Shown piece by piece: positions 50,181-58,788 of a DNA stretch of 64,000 nt. Every line of letters begins with the position of its first letter. The first letter of the stretch is position 1. This DNA comes from Rhodospirillaceae bacterium (GTDB taxonomy: Bacteria > Pseudomonadota > Alphaproteobacteria > Rhodospirillales > Rhodospirillaceae), in assembly GCA_029243545.1 (NCBI GenBank), contig JAQWRV010000011.1:310001-374000 (forward strand). Direction: 5' to 3'. The translations under genes and the position numbers were made by a program. The notes under the pieces were generated by a model. That model saw only the letters and a program-made list of their open reading frames with translations. It was not told the DNA's origin and ran no database searches.

Positions 50181-51929
50181 GTGGCTCGCAAGTTCAATCG
50201 CCAGACGAACCAAATGACCGGTGGCGAGGTCATTGCCACAGCCTTGCAGGGATATGGCGTGCGCACGGTCGCCTGTCTATCGGGAACGGCGCACACGCAT
50301 CTTCTCTTCGCCTTTGAGAATCATGACATACGGATTGTTTCGGGCCGGCATGAGACGGCCACAGTTGCCGTTGCAGACGGCTACAGCCGAGTATCAGGCG
50401 GTCTCGGAATCGCGCTGATTAAGGCGGACCAGGGTTTGCCCAACGCTATGTCAGGTATTTTGACGGCACAGCAGGCCTGTTCGCCGGTGATTGTTTTGGT
50501 TTCCATGTTGCCGGACCCTAAACGCGAAGCCGCCGACGAATGGCCCAATGACTGGCTTGATATGGTTAAGCCCTATGTCAAATGGGCGCGCACAGTTCCG
50601 TCCGCTGCCCGGCTTGAGGAGTTTGTCCATGCAGCTGCGCGCAACGCGCTCCATGGCCGACCCGGTGTGGCCGTGCTCGGTGTGCCGCAACAATTCGAGG
50701 CGGAAGCGGTTAAAGCTGCGAAGACTTATGTTGCCCCGCTAACGCTCAGGCCGCAACCGAATGCGGAGTCCATTGACCAAGCGGTTGCTCTTTTGGCTAA
50801 AGCGAAGCGCCCGCTAGTTCTAGCGGGAACCGGGGCCGCACTTTCGGGCGCTGGTCCGTCACTCCGAAAGTTTGCTAAGACATTCCAATATCCCGTGATC
50901 GCTAATGCTTTGGGACGCGGCTTAGTGCCTGAAGATTTGAAGCTCGGTTTCTCCTGGCCACTAGCGCAAGTGGCCGCAAAAGAGGCTGATGTGGTTATTG
51001 TGGTCGGCATGCGGCTCACCGAGCGCATCGGTTACGGTTTGGCGCCGCGTTTCGCGGCCAATGCCAAATTCATTCAGATTGATATCGAACCAGAAGAGAT
51101 CGGCCGCAATCGTGAGATTCATGTGCCGATAGCTGGGGATGCGCGGCTAGCTATAGAAGTGCTGCACAAGGCGCTCAAGAAAAGAAAAACGCCCCCTCGA
51201 CCTGAGCCGAAGTGGGTCAATAAAGCTTTGAAGGTGCGCCTCAGCCGGATGGAAGAGCTTGGTAAAGAGGACCATGCACCGGTCCATCCCTATCGCATTG
51301 GCCGAGATTTAATGAGCCTCATGCCAGACAACGCCATCTATGTTGGTGACGGCGCGGATGTCCAAAACTGGATGCACGCTATTCTGAGGATCAAATCCGA
51401 ACGCGGGTTTATGGACCATTATCCATTGGGTTCTATGGGTATTGGTACGCCGTTAGCCATTGGCGCGGCCGCCGCAGCGCAGGATGAGGCAGAGGTGTCG
51501 GGTAAGGAACCGCGGCCCGTTGTGCTGGTTACAGGCGATGGCGCTTTCGGGTTTTATTCATCAGAGTTCAATGCGGCTGCGTTAGCCGGTCTGAAGATTA
51601 TCTGCATTATCTCCAATGACGGCGCCTGGGGTACCGAGAAACACGGCCAGCTCAATGCCGTTGGCAAGTCAATCAACTGCGAGCTGGGGCAATGGGACTA
51701 TCATCTTGTAGGCGAGATCTTTGGTGGCCGAGGTGAAAAGGTGGAAAACCCCTCTGACGTATTGCCTGCGCTCAAACGTGCTTTCGCCGCCGATACTTTT
51801 AGTGTTGTGAACGTCTTAACCGATCCCATGGCTGGATTGGTGCGCAAACAAGACCCGCGCGTGCAGACAATCGCCTTTGAAGATCTCGTCTCCAGCCTTA
51901 AGACTCACTACACACCCGATGTTGCTTAG
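50181..51929 (+). CDS. ThDP-dependent enzyme (acetolactate synthase-like)
   Basis: A 582-aa three-domain enzyme: N-terminal PYR domain with the cofactor-activating Glu58 (GRHETATVAVADGYSR), a middle domain (LAGTGAALSGAG), and a C-terminal PP domain with the GDGAFGF...NDGAWG diphosphate motif. It is not paired with an IlvH-like small subunit, so a decarboxylase, oxalyl- or benzoylformate-type or other carboligase role is as likely as acetolactate synthase. GTG start at 50181. It follows the M24 gene by 9 bp. Confidence 0.88.
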   Translation: MARKFNRQTNQMTGGEVIATALQGYGVRTVACLSGTAHTHLLFAFENHDIRIVSGRHETATVAVADGYSRVSGGLGIALIKADQGLPNAMSGILTAQQACSPVIVLVSMLPDPKREAADEWPNDWLDMVKPYVKWARTVPSAARLEEFVHAAARNALHGRPGVAVLGVPQQFEAEAVKAAKTYVAPLTLRPQPNAESIDQAVALLAKAKRPLVLAGTGAALSGAGPSLRKFAKTFQYPVIANALGRGLVPEDLKLGFSWPLAQVAAKEADVVIVVGMRLTERIGYGLAPRFAANAKFIQIDIEPEEIGRNREIHVPIAGDARLAIEVLHKALKKRKTPPRPEPKWVNKALKVRLSRMEELGKEDHAPVHPYRIGRDLMSLMPDNAIYVGDGADVQNWMHAILRIKSERGFMDHYPLGSMGIGTPLAIGAAAAAQDEAEVSGKEPRPVVLVTGDGAFGFYSSEFNAAALAGLKIICIISNDGAWGTEKHGQLNAVGKSINCELGQWDYHLVGEIFGGRGEKVENPSDVLPALKRAFAADTFSVVNVLTDPMAGLVRKQDPRVQTIAFEDLVSSLKTHYTPDVA

Positions 51930-51953
51930 CGGCAGACTAAGAGCCCGGAAAGG

Positions 51954-52079
51954 ATGTCCATGCCCGCCAAGGTCAATCGAATGAACGACGCCCAACCCAT
52001 TCTGGGGGCTCTTAAGAAGTACGATTTAATGACTACATTTTGTTTGGCGGGACAGAAAGCCCACTTTGGGCTGGCCTGA
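51954..52079 (+). pseudogene. Truncated 5' end of a second ThDP enzyme gene
   Basis: Starting at ATG 51954 with AAAGG upstream, 41 codons read MSMPAKVNRMNDAQPILGAL and then KKYDLMTTFCLAG. They align with the start of the preceding ThDP enzyme (NQMTGGEVIATALQGYGVRT then VACLSG): shared N-x-M, AL, Y, T, CL and G. The frame ends at 52077-52079. It is the remnant of a tandem or two-subunit ThDP gene whose rest was lost at the junction with the NSS transporter gene. Confidence 0.55.
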
Positions 52080-52091
52080 TTGGTTGCAGTT

Positions 52092-53453
52092 CTAAAACCA
52101 GGCAGACGCCAAGACCCAGCCGATACCAACGGGGCAGACAAAGCGCACAAGAATGCGCCACGCTTTAAAAGAGGTTTCACTAATACCCAGCTCTTCGGTG
52201 AGGACGGATGATTCCATCCACCACCCGGCAAACAAGGCAATGAGCATGCCGCCTAAGGGCAAGAGGGCTTGGCCGGTGATGTCGTCGACTAAATCAAGAA
52301 TGCCTGTATCCTTGAACTTATCGAACATACCGAGAAGACGGACGTCAGCCCATACGTTGGTGGATAAAGCAGACCCTAACCCGACCAGCCAGATGGCTCC
52401 GCCGATGGCTAACGTGGCGCTGCGCCGGGTCCAGCCTTTTCGCTCTTCCAGCCAAGACACCGGTACTTCCAAGAGTGAGATCGCGGACGTCAAAGCAGCA
52501 AAGGCTAGCAATACGAAGAAAGCGGTGCCGATGATAGCGCCACCGGTCATTTGGCCAAAGGCGAGGGGGAGGGTGACGAAGACGAGGCCAGGCCCAAAAG
52601 CGGCATCCAATCCATTGGCAAAAACGATGGGGAAAATTGCGATGCCCGCAAGCACGGCGACAAGCGTATCGGCACCGGCAATCATGAGGCAAGCCCGTGG
52701 CAACGGAATGTTGTTAGGAAGGTATGCGCCATAGGTGAACATGATCCCGATGCCGACGCCAATGGAGAAAAACGCCTGGCCGATAGCGGCTAAAATTACA
52801 TCCGCTGTGATCACCGAGAAATCAGGCGCGAACATAAAGGCTAGGCCAGCTTTAATGTTTCCTGCAGCGATAGCATAGGCGACAATCAGCAACAGCATAA
52901 CAAAGAGCGCGGGCATCATGATTCCGACGGCACGCTCAATGCCGGATTTAATACCATGCATGACCACACCAACGGTCACGGCAATAAAGACGGTGTGCCA
53001 GAACACGGCGGTTTCAGCGTTACCCAAGAGCGTATTGAAATCCGCGCTGACGGCGTCAGAGCTCATGCCCGTAAACGTTCCGGAAATGGTTTTGGGCACG
53101 TAGGCCAACACCCATCCGCCAATAACACTGTAAAAAGAAAGAATAAGAAAAGCCGCTGCAACCCCAAACCAGCCAACGACGGCCCAATTACGAGACGCGC
53201 CCACTTCCTCAGCCGCTTTTGCCATTGAGACCGGGGCGCTCATATGACCGTGCCGGCCGATCATACTTTCAGCCATAAGGACTGGAATGGCGATCAAGAC
53301 AACAGCGGCTAGGTAGATTAGGACGAAAGCGCCGCCACCATTCGATCCGGCCATATAGGGGAAGCGCCATATATTGCCGAGGCCAACCGCCGCACCGACC
53401 GCTGCTAGCATAAACGTCTTACTCGATGTCCAAGACTCGTGTTTGAACGCCAT
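52092..53453 (-). CDS. Neurotransmitter:sodium symporter-family transporter
   Basis: A 453-aa inner-membrane sodium-coupled transporter of the NSS (LeuT-like) family. The unwound TM1 signature GAAVGLGNIWRFPYMAGSNG is at the N-terminus, followed by about 11 helices. The TM6 region carries SFFSIGVGIGIM and the TM8 region contains FAALTSAISLLEV. Members take up amino acids or related zwitterions. It is convergent with the ThDP operon, so it may import that pathway's substrate, but the link is only positional. Confidence 0.92.
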   Translation of the reverse strand: MAFKHESWTSSKTFMLAAVGAAVGLGNIWRFPYMAGSNGGGAFVLIYLAAVVLIAIPVLMAESMIGRHGHMSAPVSMAKAAEEVGASRNWAVVGWFGVAAAFLILSFYSVIGGWVLAYVPKTISGTFTGMSSDAVSADFNTLLGNAETAVFWHTVFIAVTVGVVMHGIKSGIERAVGIMMPALFVMLLLIVAYAIAAGNIKAGLAFMFAPDFSVITADVILAAIGQAFFSIGVGIGIMFTYGAYLPNNIPLPRACLMIAGADTLVAVLAGIAIFPIVFANGLDAAFGPGLVFVTLPLAFGQMTGGAIIGTAFFVLLAFAALTSAISLLEVPVSWLEERKGWTRRSATLAIGGAIWLVGLGSALSTNVWADVRLLGMFDKFKDTGILDLVDDITGQALLPLGGMLIALFAGWWMESSVLTEELGISETSFKAWRILVRFVCPVGIGWVLASAWF

Positions 53454-53515
53454 GCGACTGTCTCCCTTCTTGCTCCAAAACGAATCCTACAGAGAAGCGG
53501 TCAGGTCGGGAAGAG

Positions 53516-53626
53516 CTAGGCGGTATGGCTCAGAACAGCCTCAAGACAGCGTTGTGTAAACGACTTCGGCGCATAGTGCTCAATAGCCCAGGCGGGCCCC
53601 TGTTCAGAGATGGGCGCCCACTCGGA
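53516..53626 (-). pseudogene. Possible C-terminal remnant of an unidentified gene
   Basis: The minus-strand frame ending in TAG at 53516-53518 reads SEWAPISEQGPAWAIEHY then APKSFTQRCLEAVLSH. It looks like a real protein tail because it has a normal composition and Trp/Pro pattern, but no start or upstream domain remains. It could be chance. It overlaps the start of the peroxidase remnant on the opposite strand. Confidence 0.25.
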
Positions 53627-54102
53627 CCGGCGGGGTATGGACCTGTTCTTCTCAGAGCGGCTCGAGTGTTTCCACTGTCACGGCGGGTTTAATTTTACGG
53701 ATTCTTCTGTTCATGGGTCCGACGATATTTTCTCAGTCGCGTTTCGCAACACGGGTCTCTACGATATCCGACGGATGTGGGAGTTATCCCATAGGGAACC
53801 AAGGCATTATAGAATTCACGGGTGACCCCCGCGACATGGGGTTATTTAAGGCCCCGACCCTTAGAAATATTGCCGTCACAGCGCCCTACATACACGACGG
53901 GAGCATAGCAACGCTTGGCGAAGTCTTTGATCACTACGCTGCGGGAGGCCACGCGGCCAATCCCAACACCAGCCAATTCGTGCCAGGTTTCGTGATTACT
54001 GAGGATGAGCGCATCGATGTAATCGCGTTCTTAGTAAGTTTGACAGATGAGGCAGTTCTGGCGGACTCGCACTGGTCGGGCCCCTTCAAGTGGATTTTGT
54101 GA
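53610..54102 (+). pseudogene. Remnant of a dihaem cytochrome c peroxidase (MauG/CcpA-like)
   Basis: Frame one (from 53610) reads GMDLFFSERLECFHCHGGF, containing the haem motif CFHCH, then AFRNTGLYDI. An extra C near 53768 shifts the frame. Frame two continues YPIGNQGIIEFTGDPRD, FKAPTLRNIAVTAPYIHDG, LGEVFDHYAAGG and IDVIAFLVSLTD, the standard C-terminal half of the family, and stops at 54102. The N-terminal half with the other haem is missing. The enzyme cannot be functional. The end overlaps the convergent symporter stop. Confidence 0.75.
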
Positions 54103-55456
54103 CCACTGTTGTTTCGGCGAGCTTGGACTCGCTCAATGAATACCGTGATAAAAACAGGCAGCTGATCACCAGCGTGACGGTCGGGACGACCATTGCGACG
54201 TCAATCGCTTTCAAAGCTTGAGCAGATTGCTCCATTTGTTGCCCACCCTGAGCTTCAACCCAGCCATATGTGCCTAGCAGAAAACCAAGTACGGCAGGTC
54301 CAAAAGCAAAAGAAAATTTCTCTACCGTCGTGTAGACACCGGCAAAAATTCCTTCGCGGCGTAGCCCGGTACGGCGGAAATCATACTCGATGGTATCAGG
54401 GAGGAGTGACTGGCCGATAAGGAGAAGGCCACCGGCCCCTACACCGGTGGCAGTTGCCCGGGCCAGTATGAACCAATTTGGATCGTCTGCAGTCCCTAAG
54501 ACCCAAGACAATGAAGCTGCAGCGAAGATCGTTGACGTCATATAATAACAGGCTGCTTTTCCATATCGGCGACTGAGTGCGACCCACATGGGCTGGGAGG
54601 CAATAACAGCGCCCGCCTGAAATAGGTAGTAGGTTCCTAGGTAAGCGTACGAGACATCTAATATGCGTGTGAATAATAAAGGCAGTGCCGCAATAAAAAT
54701 TGAGAAGCCAAAAAGCTGGGTGAATTTAACCATGAGCAGAAGGAAGAACGGTTTGTTGTCCAATGCTGTTTTTAGCTGTTCTTTGAATGAAAAATCATGG
54801 TCGGCTACATGCGCCGTAAACCGGGCGTCGTGCGTGGTCCAAAAGCATATGGCGCAAATGGCGATAATGGCGATGCCGACGACGATGGACATGACCGAAT
54901 GGCCAAACAGGCCTCCGCCGTAATAGGCGATAATGACCGGTCCTAATACGGACGAAAGAAGCTGCCCGCCAGCAATAGCGCTGACCCGATACGACATCAA
55001 AGTGGTGCGTTCGTGGTAGTTGTCCGTCATCTCCGCAGGCATAGTGAGGTAGGGAACATTGAACACGGTGTAGGCAGTCGCGTTTAAAATAAGTGCGGCG
55101 AGCACATAGATCATGAGGACGCTTTGGCTTGAAAATGACGGCACCGTAAACAGCATGATGAAAGAGGCCCCGGCTAATACTCCGCCGAGCATGAGATAGG
55201 GCCGCCGCCGTCCCCACCGGCTTTTCGTGCGGTCAGTCAGAACGCCCATGAGCGGGTCCGTTACCGCGTCATAGATTTTAGAAACCATGATTAGCAGTCC
55301 GGCCGTTATGGCTGCGATCCCCACATGCTCAATTAAAAATGTCAGCAGTAGAAGGCTGACCGCGTTGAACATGGCTGACATGGGCAAGCTGCCGAGTCCC
55401 CAACCAGCCGCGAGGCGAAAGGAAACAGGGGTTGCTGGTGGACCTGATGAGTTCAT
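54086..55456 (-). CDS. MelB-like (GPH-family) cation symporter of the MFS fold
   Basis: A 456-aa, 12-helix inner-membrane carrier. GPH signatures are visible: SKIYDAVTDPLMGVLTDRT with KSRWGRRRPYLM in the loop after helix two, PYLTMPAEMTDNYHERTTL, and the central DTIEYDFRRTGLRREGIFAG motif. Members move sugars, glucuronides or other organic solutes with Na+ or H+. It is followed upstream by a SnoaL-like gene and, divergently, an amidohydrolase, suggesting uptake of that enzyme's substrate. Confidence 0.9.
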   Translation of the reverse strand: MNSSGPPATPVSFRLAAGWGLGSLPMSAMFNAVSLLLLTFLIEHVGIAAITAGLLIMVSKIYDAVTDPLMGVLTDRTKSRWGRRRPYLMLGGVLAGASFIMLFTVPSFSSQSVLMIYVLAALILNATAYTVFNVPYLTMPAEMTDNYHERTTLMSYRVSAIAGGQLLSSVLGPVIIAYYGGGLFGHSVMSIVVGIAIIAICAICFWTTHDARFTAHVADHDFSFKEQLKTALDNKPFFLLLMVKFTQLFGFSIFIAALPLLFTRILDVSYAYLGTYYLFQAGAVIASQPMWVALSRRYGKAACYYMTSTIFAAASLSWVLGTADDPNWFILARATATGVGAGGLLLIGQSLLPDTIEYDFRRTGLRREGIFAGVYTTVEKFSFAFGPAVLGFLLGTYGWVEAQGGQQMEQSAQALKAIDVAMVVPTVTLVISCLFLSRYSLSESKLAETTVVTKST

Positions 55457-55489
55457 AGTAAGGCTCTTTTATGCAAACCTCGTGGGAGG

Positions 55490-55951
55490 CTAGTCATTGA
55501 TAAAATCTGGATCGACCATTGCGCCATAATATTTTTGTAAGTGCAGCATAGGTGCTGTCGGTGCTTCCACATAGTGACAGATGAGCCAGCCTGGTACGCG
55601 ATTGCGGAAGATAATAGTCACTCGGCTATCGATGCCGAACAGGTGGTCAGAGCCTTTGATCTCTCCATTCCAATGCATCTGGTACAACGCGACGGCCAAA
55701 TCATCCGATAGCAACTTGGCATTAATATTCGAGGCTCGCATGGAGCACCGCACCAGCCGTTCATTTGCCTGACCATAGTATGTCTCGAGATTGTTCCAGC
55801 CGATAATCTGTGCGGCCTTTTCTTGGGCCAATAAATAGGGATTTGGTTCCTGCCTGTCCCATAGATCCAGGATTTGAGGCTGGTCCATGTGTGTCCACAA
55901 AGCGCATAAATTGTTGAGCGCACCCGTGATCTCTACTGTGACGTCGGCCAT
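55490..55951 (-). CDS. SnoaL/NTF2-like protein
   Basis: A 153-aa cone-shaped alpha-plus-beta fold (SnoaL-like). It begins with two helices (GALNNLCALWTHMDQPQIL) then LLSDDLAVALYQMHWNG and RVTIIFRNRVPGWLICHYVE, matching the usual SnoaL_3 strand order. ATG 55951 is chosen; 55978 would add nine residues. No catalytic motif is recognised. Relatives sit beside Atz/Trz hydrolases (for example AtzH-type genes), which is the case here: the amidohydrolase is divergent 150 bp away. Confidence 0.7.
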   Translation of the reverse strand: MADVTVEITGALNNLCALWTHMDQPQILDLWDRQEPNPYLLAQEKAAQIIGWNNLETYYGQANERLVRCSMRASNINAKLLSDDLAVALYQMHWNGEIKGSDHLFGIDSRVTIIFRNRVPGWLICHYVEAPTAPMLHLQKYYGAMVDPDFIND

Positions 55952-56101
55952 ATGATTTCTGCCATTTATGTGTCCCATCGATAGTCTTTCATATTAGGGG
56001 TGACGGTTCGATGTTTCCTCTTTAGCAGTTCCCGCTAAGATGCAGGCGAGGCTGTAGCCTATCTGCACCCGTTCTGCACTCATGTTCAAGAAGGGCACGC
56101 T

Positions 56102-57538
56102 ATGAAGTCCTGCGACACGCTGTTGCGCGGTACGATCATCACAATGGATTCTGAGCGCCACGCCTATCTCGATGGCTTTGTCGCCATAGACAAGGGCCTC
56201 ATCGTTGGTGTGGGGTCTGCCGATGACTGTGACTATGACGCCAAAGAGATGGTTGGCGGAGACGGGCACATCGTTATTCCGGGCCTCGTAAACGTGCACG
56301 CACACCTGGTGCAGGGCTGTATACGCGGCATGGCCGAAGGCACCACGTTTGAAGAGCGGCTCTTCGGTTTTTATTACCCAATGACGGGGGCCTGCGACGA
56401 AGAGCGGTCATATATTTCTTCAATGCCGCCTATTCTCGATCTTGTTCGGCGCGGCGTAACAACCACTGCTGACGATCATTTTACGCATGTCCACAAGCGT
56501 TCTATTGATGGGGTCCTGCGGGCTGTGCACGATTCGGGCATTCGATGCCGCATGGCGCGGCTTATTCTAAGCGACCCCGAAAATGCGCCGGACGGATTCC
56601 GAGAGTCCCTAGATGAAGGACTGGGCGAAACCGAACGGGTGAAAACGGAATGGGAGGATGACTTCACCACCGTCACGGCGTCGACCATCGGTATTACGTA
56701 TTGTACGCCCGACGAGTTTAAAGAGATCTGGCAGTGGACGGTTACGCACGAAAGACAATTCGATATTCATGCGCCCTCTGTGCTTGATTCACGTTATTTG
56801 GCCGAGCGGCGTGGATGGGACGGCGGTTCGTTCGAATGGATGGACCACGAAGGACTCTTGGGCCCAAACGTCATTGCCGCCCATGCGCAAACCCTGCGTC
56901 CTAGCGAAGCGGAGTTGATTGCTTCGCGTGGAGCCAGCATCGCGCTCGTGCCCGACATGGAGCAGGTACTTGGACTGGTGGATTTCGATGCCCGGAAGTT
57001 TCTCGACAACGACGTGAAATGCGGAATCGGGCTTGATGGTCCCGTGGTGGCTTATGGTCATGACTTGTGGACAGCCTTGCGTGGTTTTCTCACGGCACAA
57101 CGTCTGGGAGATCAGCACCGCAAGGAAATGAGTAATAAAAACGAGCAGTGGACTGGCTATGAAACGCTATTCGGCAGCGCTGAGTTAGCGCTGGAGTTGG
57201 CTACCATCGGTGGCGCCAAAGCCCTTCAGATGGACGACCGCATTGGGTCGCTTGAAGTGGGCAAGGAAGCTGATGTTGTCCTAATCGACCGGCGTGGGGA
57301 AACCCATTTATCACCGCCAGCAGCTCTAATGCCGAACCTGATCCTCGGCAACGGCCCGTCACATGATGCGATATCTCGCGTTCTGGTACGTGGCAGGACG
57401 GTGGTGGAAAATGGTGAGCATGTATCGATTGACCGTAGAGACGCAGTGCGTCAGTCCGATGCATTGCATGAAACATTGTTAGATGAGGTCGATGCGCGCA
57501 AGTTCGTACGTATGCGCTCGCCGTTTACTTGGGTCTAG
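56102..57538 (+). CDS. Atz/Trz-type metal-dependent amidohydrolase
   Basis: A 478-aa TIM-barrel hydrolase of the cytosine-deaminase/chlorohydrolase branch. Metal ligands are His66 and His68 (LVNVHAHLVQG), His in FDIHAPS, His in IAAHAQTL and Asp in GLDGPV. The C-terminal IGSLEVGKEADVVLID and PNLILGN complete the beta-sandwich. Such enzymes deaminate or dechlorinate N-heterocycles, guanine or adenosine-like compounds. It is divergent from the SnoaL-like and symporter genes and followed by a small unknown gene. Confidence 0.9.
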   Translation: MKSCDTLLRGTIITMDSERHAYLDGFVAIDKGLIVGVGSADDCDYDAKEMVGGDGHIVIPGLVNVHAHLVQGCIRGMAEGTTFEERLFGFYYPMTGACDEERSYISSMPPILDLVRRGVTTTADDHFTHVHKRSIDGVLRAVHDSGIRCRMARLILSDPENAPDGFRESLDEGLGETERVKTEWEDDFTTVTASTIGITYCTPDEFKEIWQWTVTHERQFDIHAPSVLDSRYLAERRGWDGGSFEWMDHEGLLGPNVIAAHAQTLRPSEAELIASRGASIALVPDMEQVLGLVDFDARKFLDNDVKCGIGLDGPVVAYGHDLWTALRGFLTAQRLGDQHRKEMSNKNEQWTGYETLFGSAELALELATIGGAKALQMDDRIGSLEVGKEADVVLIDRRGETHLSPPAALMPNLILGNGPSHDAISRVLVRGRTVVENGEHVSIDRRDAVRQSDALHETLLDEVDARKFVRMRSPFTWV

Positions 57539-57572
57539 ATCGCTCGGATTAACTTAACAACAAAGGACGGTC

Positions 57573-57911
57573 ATGGTCGCCAAACGTAACCCGTTAAAGC
57601 TCAACGCACTTCAGTTGAAAACACTGACGCTTCTTCAGGCTCTTAGCTCGCCTGATGACGGGGCAGATGTTCCAGAAACAGACAGATTGATCCCGATGTT
57701 GCCATCACCACATGGCAACCACTTTCATGTGGGCCAGTATGTCGTTTCGGGTGGTGATGCGACCGGGTTACATAATCCGGCTGTGTGGGCGGCACTCACG
57801 CGCAAAGGATTGGTTGCGGGCGTTCCACCGGCCAACGCGAGTCTGACCCCCGCCGGCATTGCTTATGAGACTGGCCTGTCCGAGAAAATTCTTCACAGTC
57901 ACGATCACTAG
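57573..57911 (+). CDS. Small conserved hypothetical protein
   Basis: A 112-aa protein starting at ATG 57573 (AAAGGACGG upstream). It reads as one small domain: RNPLKLNALQLKTLTLLQAL helix, NHFHVGQYVVSGG, NPAVWAALTRKGLV and ASLTPAGIAYE, which recalls a winged-helix layout with a helix followed by a short beta-wing. No known family is recognised with confidence. It ends 35 bp before a terminator that faces the other way. Confidence 0.7.
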   Translation: MVAKRNPLKLNALQLKTLTLLQALSSPDDGADVPETDRLIPMLPSPHGNHFHVGQYVVSGGDATGLHNPAVWAALTRKGLVAGVPPANASLTPAGIAYETGLSEKILHSHDH

Positions 57912-57945
57912 AACAGGACGCAGCACCGCTGATCGCCAACAATAG

Positions 57946-57973
57946 AAAAACGGGGCAGTCATAGACTGCCCCG
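57946..57973 (-). terminator. Intrinsic terminator for the YcnI-like gene
   Basis: CGGGGCAGTC, loop ATA, GACTGCCCCG form a perfect 10-bp stem at 57951-57973, with five A at 57946-57950 that give a T5 run in the minus-strand transcript. It sits 30 bp past the stop of the YcnI-like gene, between two convergent genes. Confidence 0.85.
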
Positions 57974-58002
57974 CGTTCGTATTTCTGTAGAATTGAAGCG
58001 AC

Positions 58003-58644
58003 TTACTTTGCCATCGCTTCCTGTTCCATGGCGGTGCCGCGCGCTTGTGCGGGTGTCCACTCCCAAGGTTGTTGTTTCTTGTCCGGGGCCCGGATCACCA
58101 GGAATGGTGCTGGGGTCGGTGTGGCCGTCATGAACGCCCATGTTTTGGCGGCAAATTCCGGATCATTAATATCTAACGCTATTTCCGGTAGATCCACATA
58201 GGGGTCCGTGCCTTCTTCACAAACTGTGATGTTCTGCACATGGAAAACCTTGCCCGGTTCATCGGGTAGGGTCATGCGGAACTTGAACGGGTACCAGCCA
58301 TTAGCGGGAACAACTTTGACCGGGTTTTCCCAAATGATTTCGTCAACCACTTCGCTGACCGGCCGGCCATGAGCCATGATTGGGTCTTCAAGCTTGCGCA
58401 TTTTGTATTTGATGTCCCACGCTGGGTCGAAAGCGGCTTTGGCGTCGTGAACGTCTTGAGGCACCTTAATACGAAATCCTACAACCGGGCTGCCGTGGCA
58501 GCCATGATTGACACTCAAGATCATGGGTGTGGAATAGCCGGCATAACCTTCTTTGAGGTCGAGCGCGTTGTGTGCATCTGCGGGGGCTGTGCCGAGGCAG
58601 AGCCCGAGAACGGCGGCTGTCGTGAACAGTGCTTTCTTGAACAT
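58003..58644 (-). CDS. YcnI-like (DUF1775) exported protein, copy 2
   Basis: A 213-aa exported protein of the YcnI family. The signal peptide (LFTTAAVLGLCLGTAPADA) would leave a mature chain starting HNALDLKEGYAGYS, again with an N-terminal His. It continues with VNHGCHGSPVVGFRIKVP, EIIWENPVKVVPANGWYPF and a Cys in NITVCEEG. It resembles copy 1 (26825-27430) only distantly. The C-terminal tail (PAQARGTAMEQEAMAK) is longer and polar. A strong terminator follows. Possible role: periplasmic metal handling; copper binding is not proven. Confidence 0.8.
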   Translation of the reverse strand: MFKKALFTTAAVLGLCLGTAPADAHNALDLKEGYAGYSTPMILSVNHGCHGSPVVGFRIKVPQDVHDAKAAFDPAWDIKYKMRKLEDPIMAHGRPVSEVVDEIIWENPVKVVPANGWYPFKFRMTLPDEPGKVFHVQNITVCEEGTDPYVDLPEIALDINDPEFAAKTWAFMTATPTPAPFLVIRAPDKKQQPWEWTPAQARGTAMEQEAMAK

Positions 58645-58788
58645 CTAAGATTCTCCCGTTGTGTGTTTGTCTTGCGGGGCCCGGCATTCGTGATGTCCAG
58701 CAACCCATTTCTGCAGAATACCATTTTTAGGTCAGATCAGCGAGTCGCATAGTATTCGTCGCAAACCCATGCTATCTCCCGCGCCTCC

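Noticed and set aside
49314-50213. 299-codon minus-strand frame opposite the M24 gene
   Set aside because: Antisense of a gene with all metal ligands in place; a high-GC shadow.
52153-52734. 193-codon plus-strand frame inside the NSS transporter
   Set aside because: Antisense to transmembrane helices; polar composition typical of shadow frames.
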